Origin: a virus
Virus record (IMG/VR): IMGVR_UViG_3300031774_000152
Span: 1-24,018 of that record
Reading direction: 5' to 3' (one strand)
Length of the DNA stretch: 24,018 nucleotides
Shown: in pieces, positions 1 to 9,150 of the stretch
Layout of the letters: every line of letters begins with the position of its first letter
How positions within the stretch are numbered: the stretch's first letter is position 1
Program-made: the position numbers and the translations under genes
Notes under the pieces: model-generated
What the model was told of the DNA's origin: nothing
Database searches by the model: none
Seen by the model: the letters and a program-made list of their open reading frames with translations, nothing else

Positions 1-42
1 GCCTTCAAGAGCGCCGAAAACATACGAGTATATAATGTCTAA
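1..42 (+). CDS. 3' end of an upstream gene (partial)
   Basis: Frame 1 is open from the window edge to a TAA at 40-42 and encodes the last 13 residues (AFKSAENIRVYNV). Its stop lies inside the start of the next gene (ATGTCTAA), the tight overlap seen between most genes here. That makes it a genuine gene end rather than chance. The product cannot be identified from 13 residues. In a podovirus-like order it would be another late structural gene. Confidence 0.6.
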   Translation, partial: AFKSAENIRVYNV

Positions 43-3000
43 ATTAAAAGAACTTGCTGGTTCCGATGCGAGAAGACAAGCATCAGTTGTAACAGAAGTT
101 CATTACAATAAAGGTTTAAATCCTGTTTTAAGCAACTTCCACGAAGAAGAATTTGTTTTCAGGGGTGTACATTTTTCAACAGCAGAAGGCGCATATCAAG
201 CTTGGAAAACAGGAGAGTATGTACCCGGATTTGAAAACCTTACAGGTGCGTCGGCTAAATCCAAAGGACGCAAATTAGCACCTGATACTGATACGAATAC
301 AGAATTGATGAGAGAGATCCTTCAAGCTAAATTCGATCAGTCTCCTACATTCAGAGAAAAACTATTAGCATCAGGGCAGATTACTCATCCTGTTAAAGAC
401 ACATTTTGGGCAGGTAAATTCCCTGAGTTGCTTGAAGAACTTAAGAGCAGTGTGCAAGGTTCTACGGATCATCCGTTGATTTCTTTCCCATCTCCTATCA
501 GGGGCGTATCAGTAGAAGCTGTTCCTAATCCAGAAGGTAATTTAGCGTCTGTTTCACATTCTGGCGGCTCGTTCAGTATTGATCTTAGGGCGATAGAAGA
601 AGCATATGAGAACCGTAATTTCACAGGGACAACTTTTGATTCTTTGAAACAATTCGGTTGGGGTCGTACTGATGATTTTGTGACAATACTTGCGACAAGA
701 AACATAGTTCCTTCTCAGCTTAGTGATGGTGAAAGGTTTGTTGAGTTAGTAAACTTATATGCAGAAACTCGTGGTATAGATACTGTCATTGGTTTGGATA
801 CACCATTAACTGACCAATTTGCTTTAATGGCTTATGTTTGGGAAACACAAATGTCACGCTTAAGATACGGTTACGCTACAAAACCCGCGGATAATGTTGA
901 AGCAGTAGCACGAGCCAATCAAGCTAACATGCTTACCTTATCTGAGCTTGGTATCCCTATACCTAATGTTACTGATGGTATTCCACGCGGAAATCAAAGC
1001 ACCCAAATAGCACATTGGTTATTTGGAAATCCGGGAAGATACAAAGATCCAAGCAAATTACATTATGCAGAGGATTCTTTAAAAGATGCTATGCAAAAGG
1101 CATATGTTGGGGCGCATAACACACCGGAAGGTCAGCAAGCACATACCAGTGCAGTTCGATCAAATATGGTTAGTGACCCATCATCCCCTTACATATCTGA
1201 AGCTATACCAGATTCTGTAGTAAGAAGTTTCGTGCCAATGGTCCCTACTTCTATAGCAGAAGATTTGACTTCTTTAATGATAGCTGATCCTGAATTAGTG
1301 GGGGCTACCAATAAATTCCATCAAATATTACAAAAGAACCTCACACGTAAAATAGATGAAATAGGTGGAACTGGTCCTAAGAGACTAAGCGATGGAGTGG
1401 TTGCCGTTACACAGTTATTAAACCCAGCGGTGAGTATAAAGGGCGCTCGTAATAGTGGTATTACTTACATGAAATTAGCTGAACAATGGGCTGATGCGGG
1501 TCATTTCCCATTAGTTACAGCTTCTACAGATCCAATGGTTGCTAAGGCTATAGCTGAAAGTGTTGTAGAAACAATCGCAGAAATGAAAGGCATCCCTGTT
1601 GAACAGATAGGTATGCCAAGGATAGGAACTAAGGATCTTCATGGTGATGAGTTCTTCAACAAACCCGGATATTACAGAAGAGAAAGAGAAAAGAATGCTC
1701 AGACTCCTGACTGGGATCTTGAACGTGGTGGTTTAACTTCAACAGAAAGTAACGCTTCGTTTGGTGATATACGCACAATGAATCATGTTTATGGTTTTGC
1801 TAGTGACGGTAGTGGTGCTGTTACTTCTGCACAAATGGGAGGAAGTGGATTAAGGGGGAAAACAGTATTTGGTATAGGTTCACATCGTTTAAGTCCGTTT
1901 GAGGGTCTTACACCTGTGCCTATGTCAGCTAATGGCGAATATCAAACAAGTAAAAAGATAGTAGCTAGGCATAAAGACAAGCTTCGCCCTAATGCAATTA
2001 TTGATCCTAATGATTCTTATGAATTGTCGTGGTATAAACCTGATGAATGGGATCTTGAGGAACAAATATTTAGTGGTCCGACAATTCATAATAAAATTTC
2101 AGAAACTGGGCAACTTGTTATAGATCATATTTTACATACGTACACGAATGAGCATAGAAGGTTGGGTACTACTCAGCCACTTAAAGTTTTCCATCCTTGG
2201 GTTGATGAAGTGATTAATGATGCTCCTATTGATGCTGGTCGCATGGGAACTAATGCTGATAATGACTCATGGTGGAGCAATGCACCGCAAGAATTGGTAG
2301 GTTTCGCTCCTGCTGAAGCAGAAGAACAAGGTGCGTTTTATTTGAAACTCTTTAGAGGATTCTTTGATGGTGTTGTTCACCCAATGTTAGGAGCAATGGT
2401 CAGGGAACCGTTATTCCATGAGTATCTGACAAAAGGCATGAAGCAGTCGGAAGGATTCAGGCAAACGTATTTCCATGCACCTGATAGATTCAAGACTCTT
2501 AATACTCGCTTAGGTAAAACATCTAGCGTTAATGATAATAAACAGTTAGTTATTGCCGGATGGGAAGATTTTGTAAAGCAAAACGCTTTGAGTCGAGTAC
2601 CTGATGCAGATGATCCTGTTACCAGCCTTTTCTACGCTATAGAAAACAGAAACAAAAAGGGTGTTGAAAACAGTTTAGAGTTGATATTAAACGGCACAGA
2701 AGAAATTGCGCCTTTAGCGTTACCGCCACAAATAAAAGAGTTCTTTGAAGAACTGTATGTGATGGCTGGTTCAAACACTAAAGTTGATGCAAAGCTATTA
2801 GATGATTTCTTTTCTTATAACGCAGGTTTAGAGAAGCAACTCGAATTGTGGAGAGATACCGGTCTTCAAAGGGCGATGACGTTAACGAGTTCGTTCATTG
2901 ATGACCATAGAATCAGATCAAACTTCCAAACAATGGTCAATACAGCTGTACCATTCTGGTTCGCTGAGGACACGTTCCTTAGAAGATTCGCACGAGGGTT

Positions 3001-4558
3001 AGCGCATAACCCATTAATGTTACGAAATTTGAACCTCTTCACAGGAGCGTTACGTGATATGAGTATTGTTCAAAAAGACCAATACGGGAATGACATCCTT
3101 GTAATTCCGGGATCAGGTGCTACAACAGGTTTCGTAATGGAACAGTTAGATAGATTCCCTCTTGTAGACCAAGTTTTTGGGGGAGGCTTAGGTAGTGTAG
3201 CTAAACCAAATCTAGCTTCAAGCCTTCATGTAATTCCGGGTTATGATTTAGACAGAATGGGTCAGATGGGCTTTGGTCCTTTGCTTTCAATCCCTATAAA
3301 TCTAGTCGCTAACATTGATTCGACTATCAGAAAGACTTTTGAGAACAACCTTTCAGGTGGCAGGTTCACCCCAGAGAATCGTGGAGAAGTAGTTTGGAGT
3401 GCGGTAGTTCCACAAGTTCTTGCACGACCTGTTTCTGCAATAATGGATGGATTCGGTTTTGAATCTAAAGGCAAGATCAAAGCTCAGATGGAAGTCATCA
3501 AGTATCTAGGGTTGCATGGTCAGCTTCCAACACCTGAAGAGATAGCGGCTCAACCTAATCCTGAAGTTTTCATGGAGAGATTCATGGATAAAGTAGCGCA
3601 AATGGGTAGACAGTATGCTCTTCTGCAAACAATGACATGGTGGGCTGGTCCTGCTACTGCACGGTTACATGACCTTATGAACAATGAAGCGTTTGAAAAA
3701 AACGAAGAGTTATGGGATCTAGTCGGTAATGGTGTCCCTTGGGAGGAAGCCTACGGAATGTGGATGGAGAAGATCATTGCTGAAGAAGGCGAGTTCGATC
3801 CGTTTGTACACACACCATTTATGGTAGGTACGCATAAAAAAGGTACCGTAGCTGTTTTAAGCACGACGCAAGAATCTAACGATTGGATTGTTGACAACGA
3901 TCCGTTTATTAAAAACTTTCCTAACACTTCGGCTTTCTTTATGGATCGTGGTTTTGTTGGTGGTGAGGATGATTACGAAGCAGACGCTAAAGCAAGATTG
4001 GTAGCACACGGTCTTTTAGAGTTGCAAACACCTGTAGACTTTTTGAATGAGGTGTATTACAAATCTGCGATGCCTCAGTATCAGAAAATGAAAACAGATT
4101 ATCTTGAAAAGAAGTACGCATTATTAGCTAGTAAGCAGGATACTTCGGCTTTAGATAGGCAATGGGATTCAGATAATTTACAGTTTATGGCTACTAACCC
4201 AGTGTTTGCTAAAGAATATCAGGGTGGTCGGTCGAGGGATAAACGGGAAGCTTCTATGAAAGAGATAGAGTTGCTTGCTAATAACCCTGAAAAAATTCCT
4301 GAAGGTCCATATAAAGCAGATTTGCTTGCAGTTATGGGACTAGCTACTCAGATGCAAAGAGACTTATTTAAGTTAAAAGGCTTAACAACTAGCGAAGCTA
4401 CACAACAAAGGAACAATGTTAAAGTGATGGTTTATTTGACTCTTCGTGACTTTGTTCGTGGTAAGCCGTGGTTAAATGAAATATATTATAGTTTAGTGCT
4501 TCCATTATTGGGAGAGAATTTTGTTGCAAAATTTGAGAATGGATTGATAAAAGTATGA
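35..4558 (+). CDS. Giant virion/ejection-like protein with N-terminal NADAR domain
   Basis: The protein has 1507 residues. Residues ~20-137 read as a NADAR/YbiA-like domain: LSNF at 32-35, the signature TAEGAYQAWK at 49-58 with the expected acidic residue E51, an AKF motif at 98-100, and an aromatic-rich end (DTFWAGKF, 122-129). The family processes ADP-ribose derivatives, and some members remove ADP-ribose from guanine in DNA. The other ~1370 residues match no catalytic family I recognise. They resemble the very long internal or ejection proteins of podoviruses, for example the aromatic stretch near residues 965-1000. The gene heads a chain of large genes linked by ATGA overlaps and stands two genes before a transglycosylase. 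The NADAR call is fairly secure. The ejection role is inferred from size and position. The usual TxEH signature has Gly instead of His at residue 52, so activity is uncertain. Confidence 0.8.
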   Translation: MSKLKELAGSDARRQASVVTEVHYNKGLNPVLSNFHEEEFVFRGVHFSTAEGAYQAWKTGEYVPGFENLTGASAKSKGRKLAPDTDTNTELMREILQAKFDQSPTFREKLLASGQITHPVKDTFWAGKFPELLEELKSSVQGSTDHPLISFPSPIRGVSVEAVPNPEGNLASVSHSGGSFSIDLRAIEEAYENRNFTGTTFDSLKQFGWGRTDDFVTILATRNIVPSQLSDGERFVELVNLYAETRGIDTVIGLDTPLTDQFALMAYVWETQMSRLRYGYATKPADNVEAVARANQANMLTLSELGIPIPNVTDGIPRGNQSTQIAHWLFGNPGRYKDPSKLHYAEDSLKDAMQKAYVGAHNTPEGQQAHTSAVRSNMVSDPSSPYISEAIPDSVVRSFVPMVPTSIAEDLTSLMIADPELVGATNKFHQILQKNLTRKIDEIGGTGPKRLSDGVVAVTQLLNPAVSIKGARNSGITYMKLAEQWADAGHFPLVTASTDPMVAKAIAESVVETIAEMKGIPVEQIGMPRIGTKDLHGDEFFNKPGYYRREREKNAQTPDWDLERGGLTSTESNASFGDIRTMNHVYGFASDGSGAVTSAQMGGSGLRGKTVFGIGSHRLSPFEGLTPVPMSANGEYQTSKKIVARHKDKLRPNAIIDPNDSYELSWYKPDEWDLEEQIFSGPTIHNKISETGQLVIDHILHTYTNEHRRLGTTQPLKVFHPWVDEVINDAPIDAGRMGTNADNDSWWSNAPQELVGFAPAEAEEQGAFYLKLFRGFFDGVVHPMLGAMVREPLFHEYLTKGMKQSEGFRQTYFHAPDRFKTLNTRLGKTSSVNDNKQLVIAGWEDFVKQNALSRVPDADDPVTSLFYAIENRNKKGVENSLELILNGTEEIAPLALPPQIKEFFEELYVMAGSNTKVDAKLLDDFFSYNAGLEKQLELWRDTGLQRAMTLTSSFIDDHRIRSNFQTMVNTAVPFWFAEDTFLRRFARGLAHNPLMLRNLNLFTGALRDMSIVQKDQYGNDILVIPGSGATTGFVMEQLDRFPLVDQVFGGGLGSVAKPNLASSLHVIPGYDLDRMGQMGFGPLLSIPINLVANIDSTIRKTFENNLSGGRFTPENRGEVVWSAVVPQVLARPVSAIMDGFGFESKGKIKAQMEVIKYLGLHGQLPTPEEIAAQPNPEVFMERFMDKVAQMGRQYALLQTMTWWAGPATARLHDLMNNEAFEKNEELWDLVGNGVPWEEAYGMWMEKIIAEEGEFDPFVHTPFMVGTHKKGTVAVLSTTQESNDWIVDNDPFIKNFPNTSAFFMDRGFVGGEDDYEADAKARLVAHGLLELQTPVDFLNEVYYKSAMPQYQKMKTDYLEKKYALLASKQDTSALDRQWDSDNLQFMATNPVFAKEYQGGRSRDKREASMKEIELLANNPEKIPEGPYKADLLAVMGLATQMQRDLFKLKGLTTSEATQQRNNVKVMVYLTLRDFVRGKPWLNEIYYSLVLPLLGENFVAKFENGLIKV

Positions 4559-7161
4559 ACGAATGGATTGAAGAAGTACAGATGATTCTTCAGGCTATTA
4601 CTGGCGATGTCATGGATTTCTCTGATATGTCTGAAGAAGAGACTCTTGAATATATAGAGGGTCTTGATCCTGCTTTACTCCAAGCAGTACAAGATCAGCT
4701 AGGTGACCCTAATATAGAGGCAACATCTGATGCCCGTGTTTTTGCTGAACTTGCTTTTGCATTAGCACCAATACCCGGATTAGGTAAATTCAAATTATTT
4801 AAGAAACTTGGATCTAAACTGATCCCAGCCAGAAAAGCAGGCAAGCAGGGGATTTTACCAAGAAAGATTTTAACTAAAACTTCGCAAGGTGCTACACCAT
4901 TAAGAACTGGGCGAAGACCAAGAGTACAAGGCGAATTTATGAACCTTCCGAGTGGTCGAACTGCCGCTGGTAAAGGACAAACAAGTGCTGGTGTGAAACA
5001 AACAAGAAGCCTTCGACCAACAGGTCCCGGTCATCCAAATCCTAAATGGGATGTTAATACAGGTGTCAATATGGGTGTTCTTTCAAAATTCAACACGCCT
5101 CTTGGTGGGATGTTAGAAGCGGCAAGAAGTCCTTCAGGACAAATACTGGCAAAAAGAGGAACTGCACTCACAGGATTAGCGGCTTTACAATATGGTATCG
5201 CTAACACAATGACACCCGGATTACCCGGAACTGATGTGACAATAGATGACGATGAAGTTAGTGAAGACGGTTACACTATGGGACAAGGCGGGTTGGGTAA
5301 TCTTACGGCTGAGACAGGTTCAGAATTTGGATCAGACTTTGGTGCCACACCTGAAAGCGAAGAGATTCTTAAAAAAATAGCTTGGGAAGGTCATACTATA
5401 AATTCTGCTAACGACAAGTTTATGCGTGTCGTGTTAGAACAGCCTCATTTAATGGGTGAAATGCCACAAGATTTCAACACGTTGGAACAGTACATAGCTG
5501 GGCAAGACAGTTTAGATATTATAAACGTTACAACTGGTCAAGGTCGGGATGATTTAGCTGGTTATATGGCAGAAGATTGGTTTAATATTCCCGGATTGCA
5601 TGAACAGTTGCTTGCTGAAGCACACCGACGGTTTGAAGATTTCGTTAACGTCAAAGATCAAGACATGGAATCTTTAACTGATATACCAATGCTAGGTAAT
5701 GATGAAGCACAAATGTGGGATGAAATTTTAGGATCAGATGCTCTGCCAGTACAGTCTATGGACTATATGGGTATGGAACCGATGGCTACTGGTGAATCGG
5801 GACAAACAATGCCACAGAATATTATTCAGCACATGGAGCAACAACTCGGTAAGGATGTGACAAGCAGGGTTCTTTCAGGTGCTAGAGATAAAGTGATTCA
5901 AGAATACATTACGAAAAGCACGAGAGCGAATCCGTATATGATTATGGATGCTAAAAATGGCGGTATCATTACAGGCTTTAACGAAGCGTATGACACTTCC
6001 AGTTTTGGGCAAGTCACAACAGCACAAGATCTTTTCTCAGGAGATTACGGGGTTAAAGTTGGACCAGTACACGCGGCTTCTTACCTTACGGATTTGTTCC
6101 ATCGGACTAACGACAGTTCAGGAAATGGTTCTTCTGTGATATCAGCATTCCAGCAAACTGCGTATGCGATGGGTTACATGGATCCAACTATGGGTCAGTT
6201 CCCTCCTCCTGATCGGTGGGGTCATGTTGACGATCAGACGATAAATGCTTATAAAGCAATGCAATGGGATATTATTCAAAATTATGATGAAGCTGAACGA
6301 TTGGGTTTAAACCCTGACGTTAAACTTCTTTGGAAAGAAATGCAGAACGAAGGCGTTATTCAAAGGATGGCTGGATCTGATATGGATGCAGAAGGGCAGT
6401 TTAGGATAGACGCATCTAGCAGATTCGCTGACTATGCTAAAGAAAAATTCTCTAAGAGGCTTGTTCCTACAATGAACATGCCTGAAGAAGAAATAAATAA
6501 GACTATAGATCAAGTGTTGAGTGACATGACTGATGAGGAAAGAAACATGGCTTGGGGTATGGGTGGTAATCCTGACGAGGTTGTGATGGCTGAAGAGATT
6601 TTAAAAGCTTTTTATAACGACGATCCTGATTGGGGTAGCAACATACGGTTCGGGCATAACAATTCAGATTTTATGAACTACGCCAATAAGGTCGGGGCTT
6701 TAACAGATAAAGAAAGAGAACAACACGCGGCAGATCTTATGGAAGGCCGTTCTAGCCCAATCGGGAAAGATGTAGCTATATCAAATTTCTTAATGATGCT
6801 TGATGGTGGTCTTGACGCAGAGGGTAAAAGAATGAAAGGTGATATTACAAACTCTACAAGGGATCAGATTCGGTCAGGGTTGGTTAGATACGCAAACACT
6901 ATAGGTTTTGAACACTCAAAGAACAGTGGTTTTACTCCTGATGACATTTTCCGACTTGCAGATACAGGCATGTCAGCGGCACGTTCAGCTGACACACAGG
7001 ATTATGACGAGTTGATGACGACCTTAGAAGGCAGAATGGATCTTTTAACAGATTACAGTTCTCGTGGTATCAGTTCAGGTAACTCGATTCTTTGGGGTAC
7101 TACGATGCCAAGAAGTGTGGTTAATATGCCGGTGCGTGATAAGGGTGGTAAAGCATTATGA
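4555..7161 (+). CDS. Large putative virion-associated protein, function unknown
   Basis: The protein has 868 residues, and its ATG overlaps the preceding TGA (ATGA), which suggests translational coupling. The N-terminus is acidic. Residues ~65-85 form a short hydrophobic segment containing FALAPIPG, followed by a strongly basic, Gly-rich linker to ~165. A second hydrophobic stretch lies around 200-220, and then a long acidic, Met- and Gln-rich helical region runs to the end. I see no enzymatic signature. A basic segment flanked by potential membrane-active segments suits an internal virion protein released with the DNA, as does the position between the giant NADAR protein and a transglycosylase. 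This is inference; a minor tail component is the main alternative. Confidence 0.7.
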   Translation: MNEWIEEVQMILQAITGDVMDFSDMSEEETLEYIEGLDPALLQAVQDQLGDPNIEATSDARVFAELAFALAPIPGLGKFKLFKKLGSKLIPARKAGKQGILPRKILTKTSQGATPLRTGRRPRVQGEFMNLPSGRTAAGKGQTSAGVKQTRSLRPTGPGHPNPKWDVNTGVNMGVLSKFNTPLGGMLEAARSPSGQILAKRGTALTGLAALQYGIANTMTPGLPGTDVTIDDDEVSEDGYTMGQGGLGNLTAETGSEFGSDFGATPESEEILKKIAWEGHTINSANDKFMRVVLEQPHLMGEMPQDFNTLEQYIAGQDSLDIINVTTGQGRDDLAGYMAEDWFNIPGLHEQLLAEAHRRFEDFVNVKDQDMESLTDIPMLGNDEAQMWDEILGSDALPVQSMDYMGMEPMATGESGQTMPQNIIQHMEQQLGKDVTSRVLSGARDKVIQEYITKSTRANPYMIMDAKNGGIITGFNEAYDTSSFGQVTTAQDLFSGDYGVKVGPVHAASYLTDLFHRTNDSSGNGSSVISAFQQTAYAMGYMDPTMGQFPPPDRWGHVDDQTINAYKAMQWDIIQNYDEAERLGLNPDVKLLWKEMQNEGVIQRMAGSDMDAEGQFRIDASSRFADYAKEKFSKRLVPTMNMPEEEINKTIDQVLSDMTDEERNMAWGMGGNPDEVVMAEEILKAFYNDDPDWGSNIRFGHNNSDFMNYANKVGALTDKEREQHAADLMEGRSSPIGKDVAISNFLMMLDGGLDAEGKRMKGDITNSTRDQIRSGLVRYANTIGFEHSKNSGFTPDDIFRLADTGMSAARSADTQDYDELMTTLEGRMDLLTDYSSRGISSGNSILWGTTMPRSVVNMPVRDKGGKAL

Positions 7162-8195
7162 CTTATACCCCAATAGAGGGTAATCTCCACTCTGACGAAC
7201 TTTTACAGCTTGCTATGGATGCAGGGTTTTCTTTTGAAGAAGCTGTGACTGCTACTGGTATCGCTTTAGCTGAATCAAACGGCAATCCTAATACGTGGAC
7301 TGATAATGATAGTGGTGGAGCGTATGGTTTATGGCAGATTTCAGGAGTTAATAAGCAATGGGCGATAGAGAATATTCCCGGAATTGATTCTGTAGAAGAT
7401 TTGTATGATCCAGTTCTTAATTCTAAAGCGGCATTTGCTGTAGCGATGCACCATTCTTATAGCGAACCTAGAACAACTCCTAATTGGGAGCATTTCGACG
7501 GATATAAAACAATGAACACGTTTAATGAGTATGCGTATGGAGGGACAAGTAATAACTGGGAGTCGGAAGAAGGGAATATTATTCTTCCGACTGCCAGTCA
7601 AGAAGGTAGGAATGCTGGTGCGCGTTATCAGAGAGTAGAGCAAGGGCGTTTGAATCCTGAGACTGTTGATTTAGATAATGTTTTAGACCCGTCTAATGTT
7701 GGTGATATGACTGTAGGGGAAATTAAAGATAAATATAATTTAGGTTTACATGCTCGTATTGGTAGGAGTGCTGAGGCTTTTATAGATAGTAGTAAGGGTC
7801 ATGTGCGTCCTGTTGTGGGGAGGGTAGAACCTCAATTTACTGAAGAATGGATAAAGAATCTTGAAGGTAAGGGAGAAACTAAGCTGGCTGATACTTTACG
7901 TCGCGCTAATTTGTCTGATGGTAATGCTATTATGTTTGATTATCCGTACGGACCAGAGTGGGCTGAAAAACATGCTCATAGGTTTGGTATAAAATTATGG
8001 GATGGTGCTAAAGAAATCGGCAGTATGTTAAGTGATGGTCTTGAATATGATTGGAAGTTGCTTAAGTCTGATCCTGTTGGTTTGAGAAAGATGTTAGGTA
8101 GTTGGCTTATGGAAGATAGTCTATCCGAAAGATCACCTGAATCACTACCTGAAAGAGCTGGTCCTTCTAGAAGAGGTGGTGTTATCGATGAGTGA
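7158..8195 (+). CDS. Virion-associated lysozyme-fold transglycosylase
   Basis: The protein has 345 residues, with an ATGA overlap to the gene before it. Residues ~12-135 have the goose-lysozyme/SLT-like pattern: a predicted catalytic Glu (E39) in ALAESNGNP (37-44), then GGAYGLWQIS (53-62), the usual G-L-(W/M)-Q-I motif. The substrate is expected to be peptidoglycan glycan strands. The C-terminal ~200 residues are unassigned and may anchor it in the particle. It lacks a signal peptide and lies far from the holin, so local wall opening during DNA entry is a better fit than lysis, for which a separate M15 endolysin exists near 17.5 kb. The domain call is confident; the entry role is inference from context. 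Confidence 0.82.
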   Translation: MTYTPIEGNLHSDELLQLAMDAGFSFEEAVTATGIALAESNGNPNTWTDNDSGGAYGLWQISGVNKQWAIENIPGIDSVEDLYDPVLNSKAAFAVAMHHSYSEPRTTPNWEHFDGYKTMNTFNEYAYGGTSNNWESEEGNIILPTASQEGRNAGARYQRVEQGRLNPETVDLDNVLDPSNVGDMTVGEIKDKYNLGLHARIGRSAEAFIDSSKGHVRPVVGRVEPQFTEEWIKNLEGKGETKLADTLRRANLSDGNAIMFDYPYGPEWAEKHAHRFGIKLWDGAKEIGSMLSDGLEYDWKLLKSDPVGLRKMLGSWLMEDSLSERSPESLPERAGPSRRGGVIDE

Positions 8196-9150
8196 CGAAA
8201 TGGGGTTACCTGCCAGTTTAGATGAGTGGATGGAGCATCATTGGGCTTATCAGATCCCTGAACTTAAACCTTATGTTGATGCGTTTATACAAAAAATAGA
8301 AGACGAGACGTATGCGATAGCTGATATTTCGATTCTTAAAGAAATCTTTCTAGCTGGTATTCGTGATTCAGTTTGGTGGACTGCTGAAGGGCAACACGAA
8401 CCAAACCGCAACATGGATATGTTGCAACACACCGATTTCCAAAGTTACCAAGCGCTTATTAAAGAAGAAGCTGAAAGATTAAAAGGGATACTTGGTGACG
8501 CTGGGTATCGTAATGTTGCTAGAGAAACTCTCGAACTTCTTGGAGAAGCTAGCTTAAGGTCAGCTGTAGACGGCTGGGGTGAAGAGGCGGTTAAACACAA
8601 CTTCACTCAAGGTTGGATACCTGAAGATCAAAAACAATTAAGCACAGGAAGCATCACAGAACAAGCAGATGATTTAATACAATTAGCGTTAGGCAACGGT
8701 ATAACTTTATCTGCTACTGATGCCGAAAACTTGGCTAAAGATTTGTGGGCTGGCGCTAAGGATGCAACCCAAATACGAGCAGGAATTTATGCTGATGCTC
8801 GTATAGCTAATCCGTGGCTATCTGATGACGAATGGGATCGGATAGAATCAAGTGGTTCTACTTTAGATGCAAGATTTTTGAACTCTAGAACTGCTGTTGC
8901 TAATGTTTGGGAGTTAGGTAATGCTGACAATTTGCACATCAGTGACCCTTGGTTCCAATCGAACATGTTTTATGAAGCAGAAGATGGTACTCAAAAAATG
9001 TTAGATCCATTAAAAGCAGAAGAACTTGCCATGTCAGGTGATGGTGGTAAAACTCCTACTCCGCAATATGCGAAAACAAGAGCATATAAAACCGATTCAC
9101 GTAAATCAGATCGAAGTATATTAGAAACACTTGGGGTGTTAAGCATATGA
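8188..9150 (+). CDS. Putative virion protein, unknown
   Basis: The frame is open from GTG codons at 8176 and 8179. I choose the ATG at 8188 because a purine-rich AGAAGAGGTGG lies about 8 bases upstream and the start then overlaps the previous stop by 8 bases. The product has 320 residues, is mostly helical and acidic, and is rich in Trp (for example SVWW near residue 62). It has no signal peptide, membrane segment or known motif, and its C-terminus is Ser/Thr/Lys-rich and probably flexible. It lies in the coupled chain of large late genes, so a particle component or chaperone of the ejection proteins is plausible. I do not recognise the family. Confidence 0.65.
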   Translation: MSDEMGLPASLDEWMEHHWAYQIPELKPYVDAFIQKIEDETYAIADISILKEIFLAGIRDSVWWTAEGQHEPNRNMDMLQHTDFQSYQALIKEEAERLKGILGDAGYRNVARETLELLGEASLRSAVDGWGEEAVKHNFTQGWIPEDQKQLSTGSITEQADDLIQLALGNGITLSATDAENLAKDLWAGAKDATQIRAGIYADARIANPWLSDDEWDRIESSGSTLDARFLNSRTAVANVWELGNADNLHISDPWFQSNMFYEAEDGTQKMLDPLKAEELAMSGDGGKTPTPQYAKTRAYKTDSRKSDRSILETLGVLSI

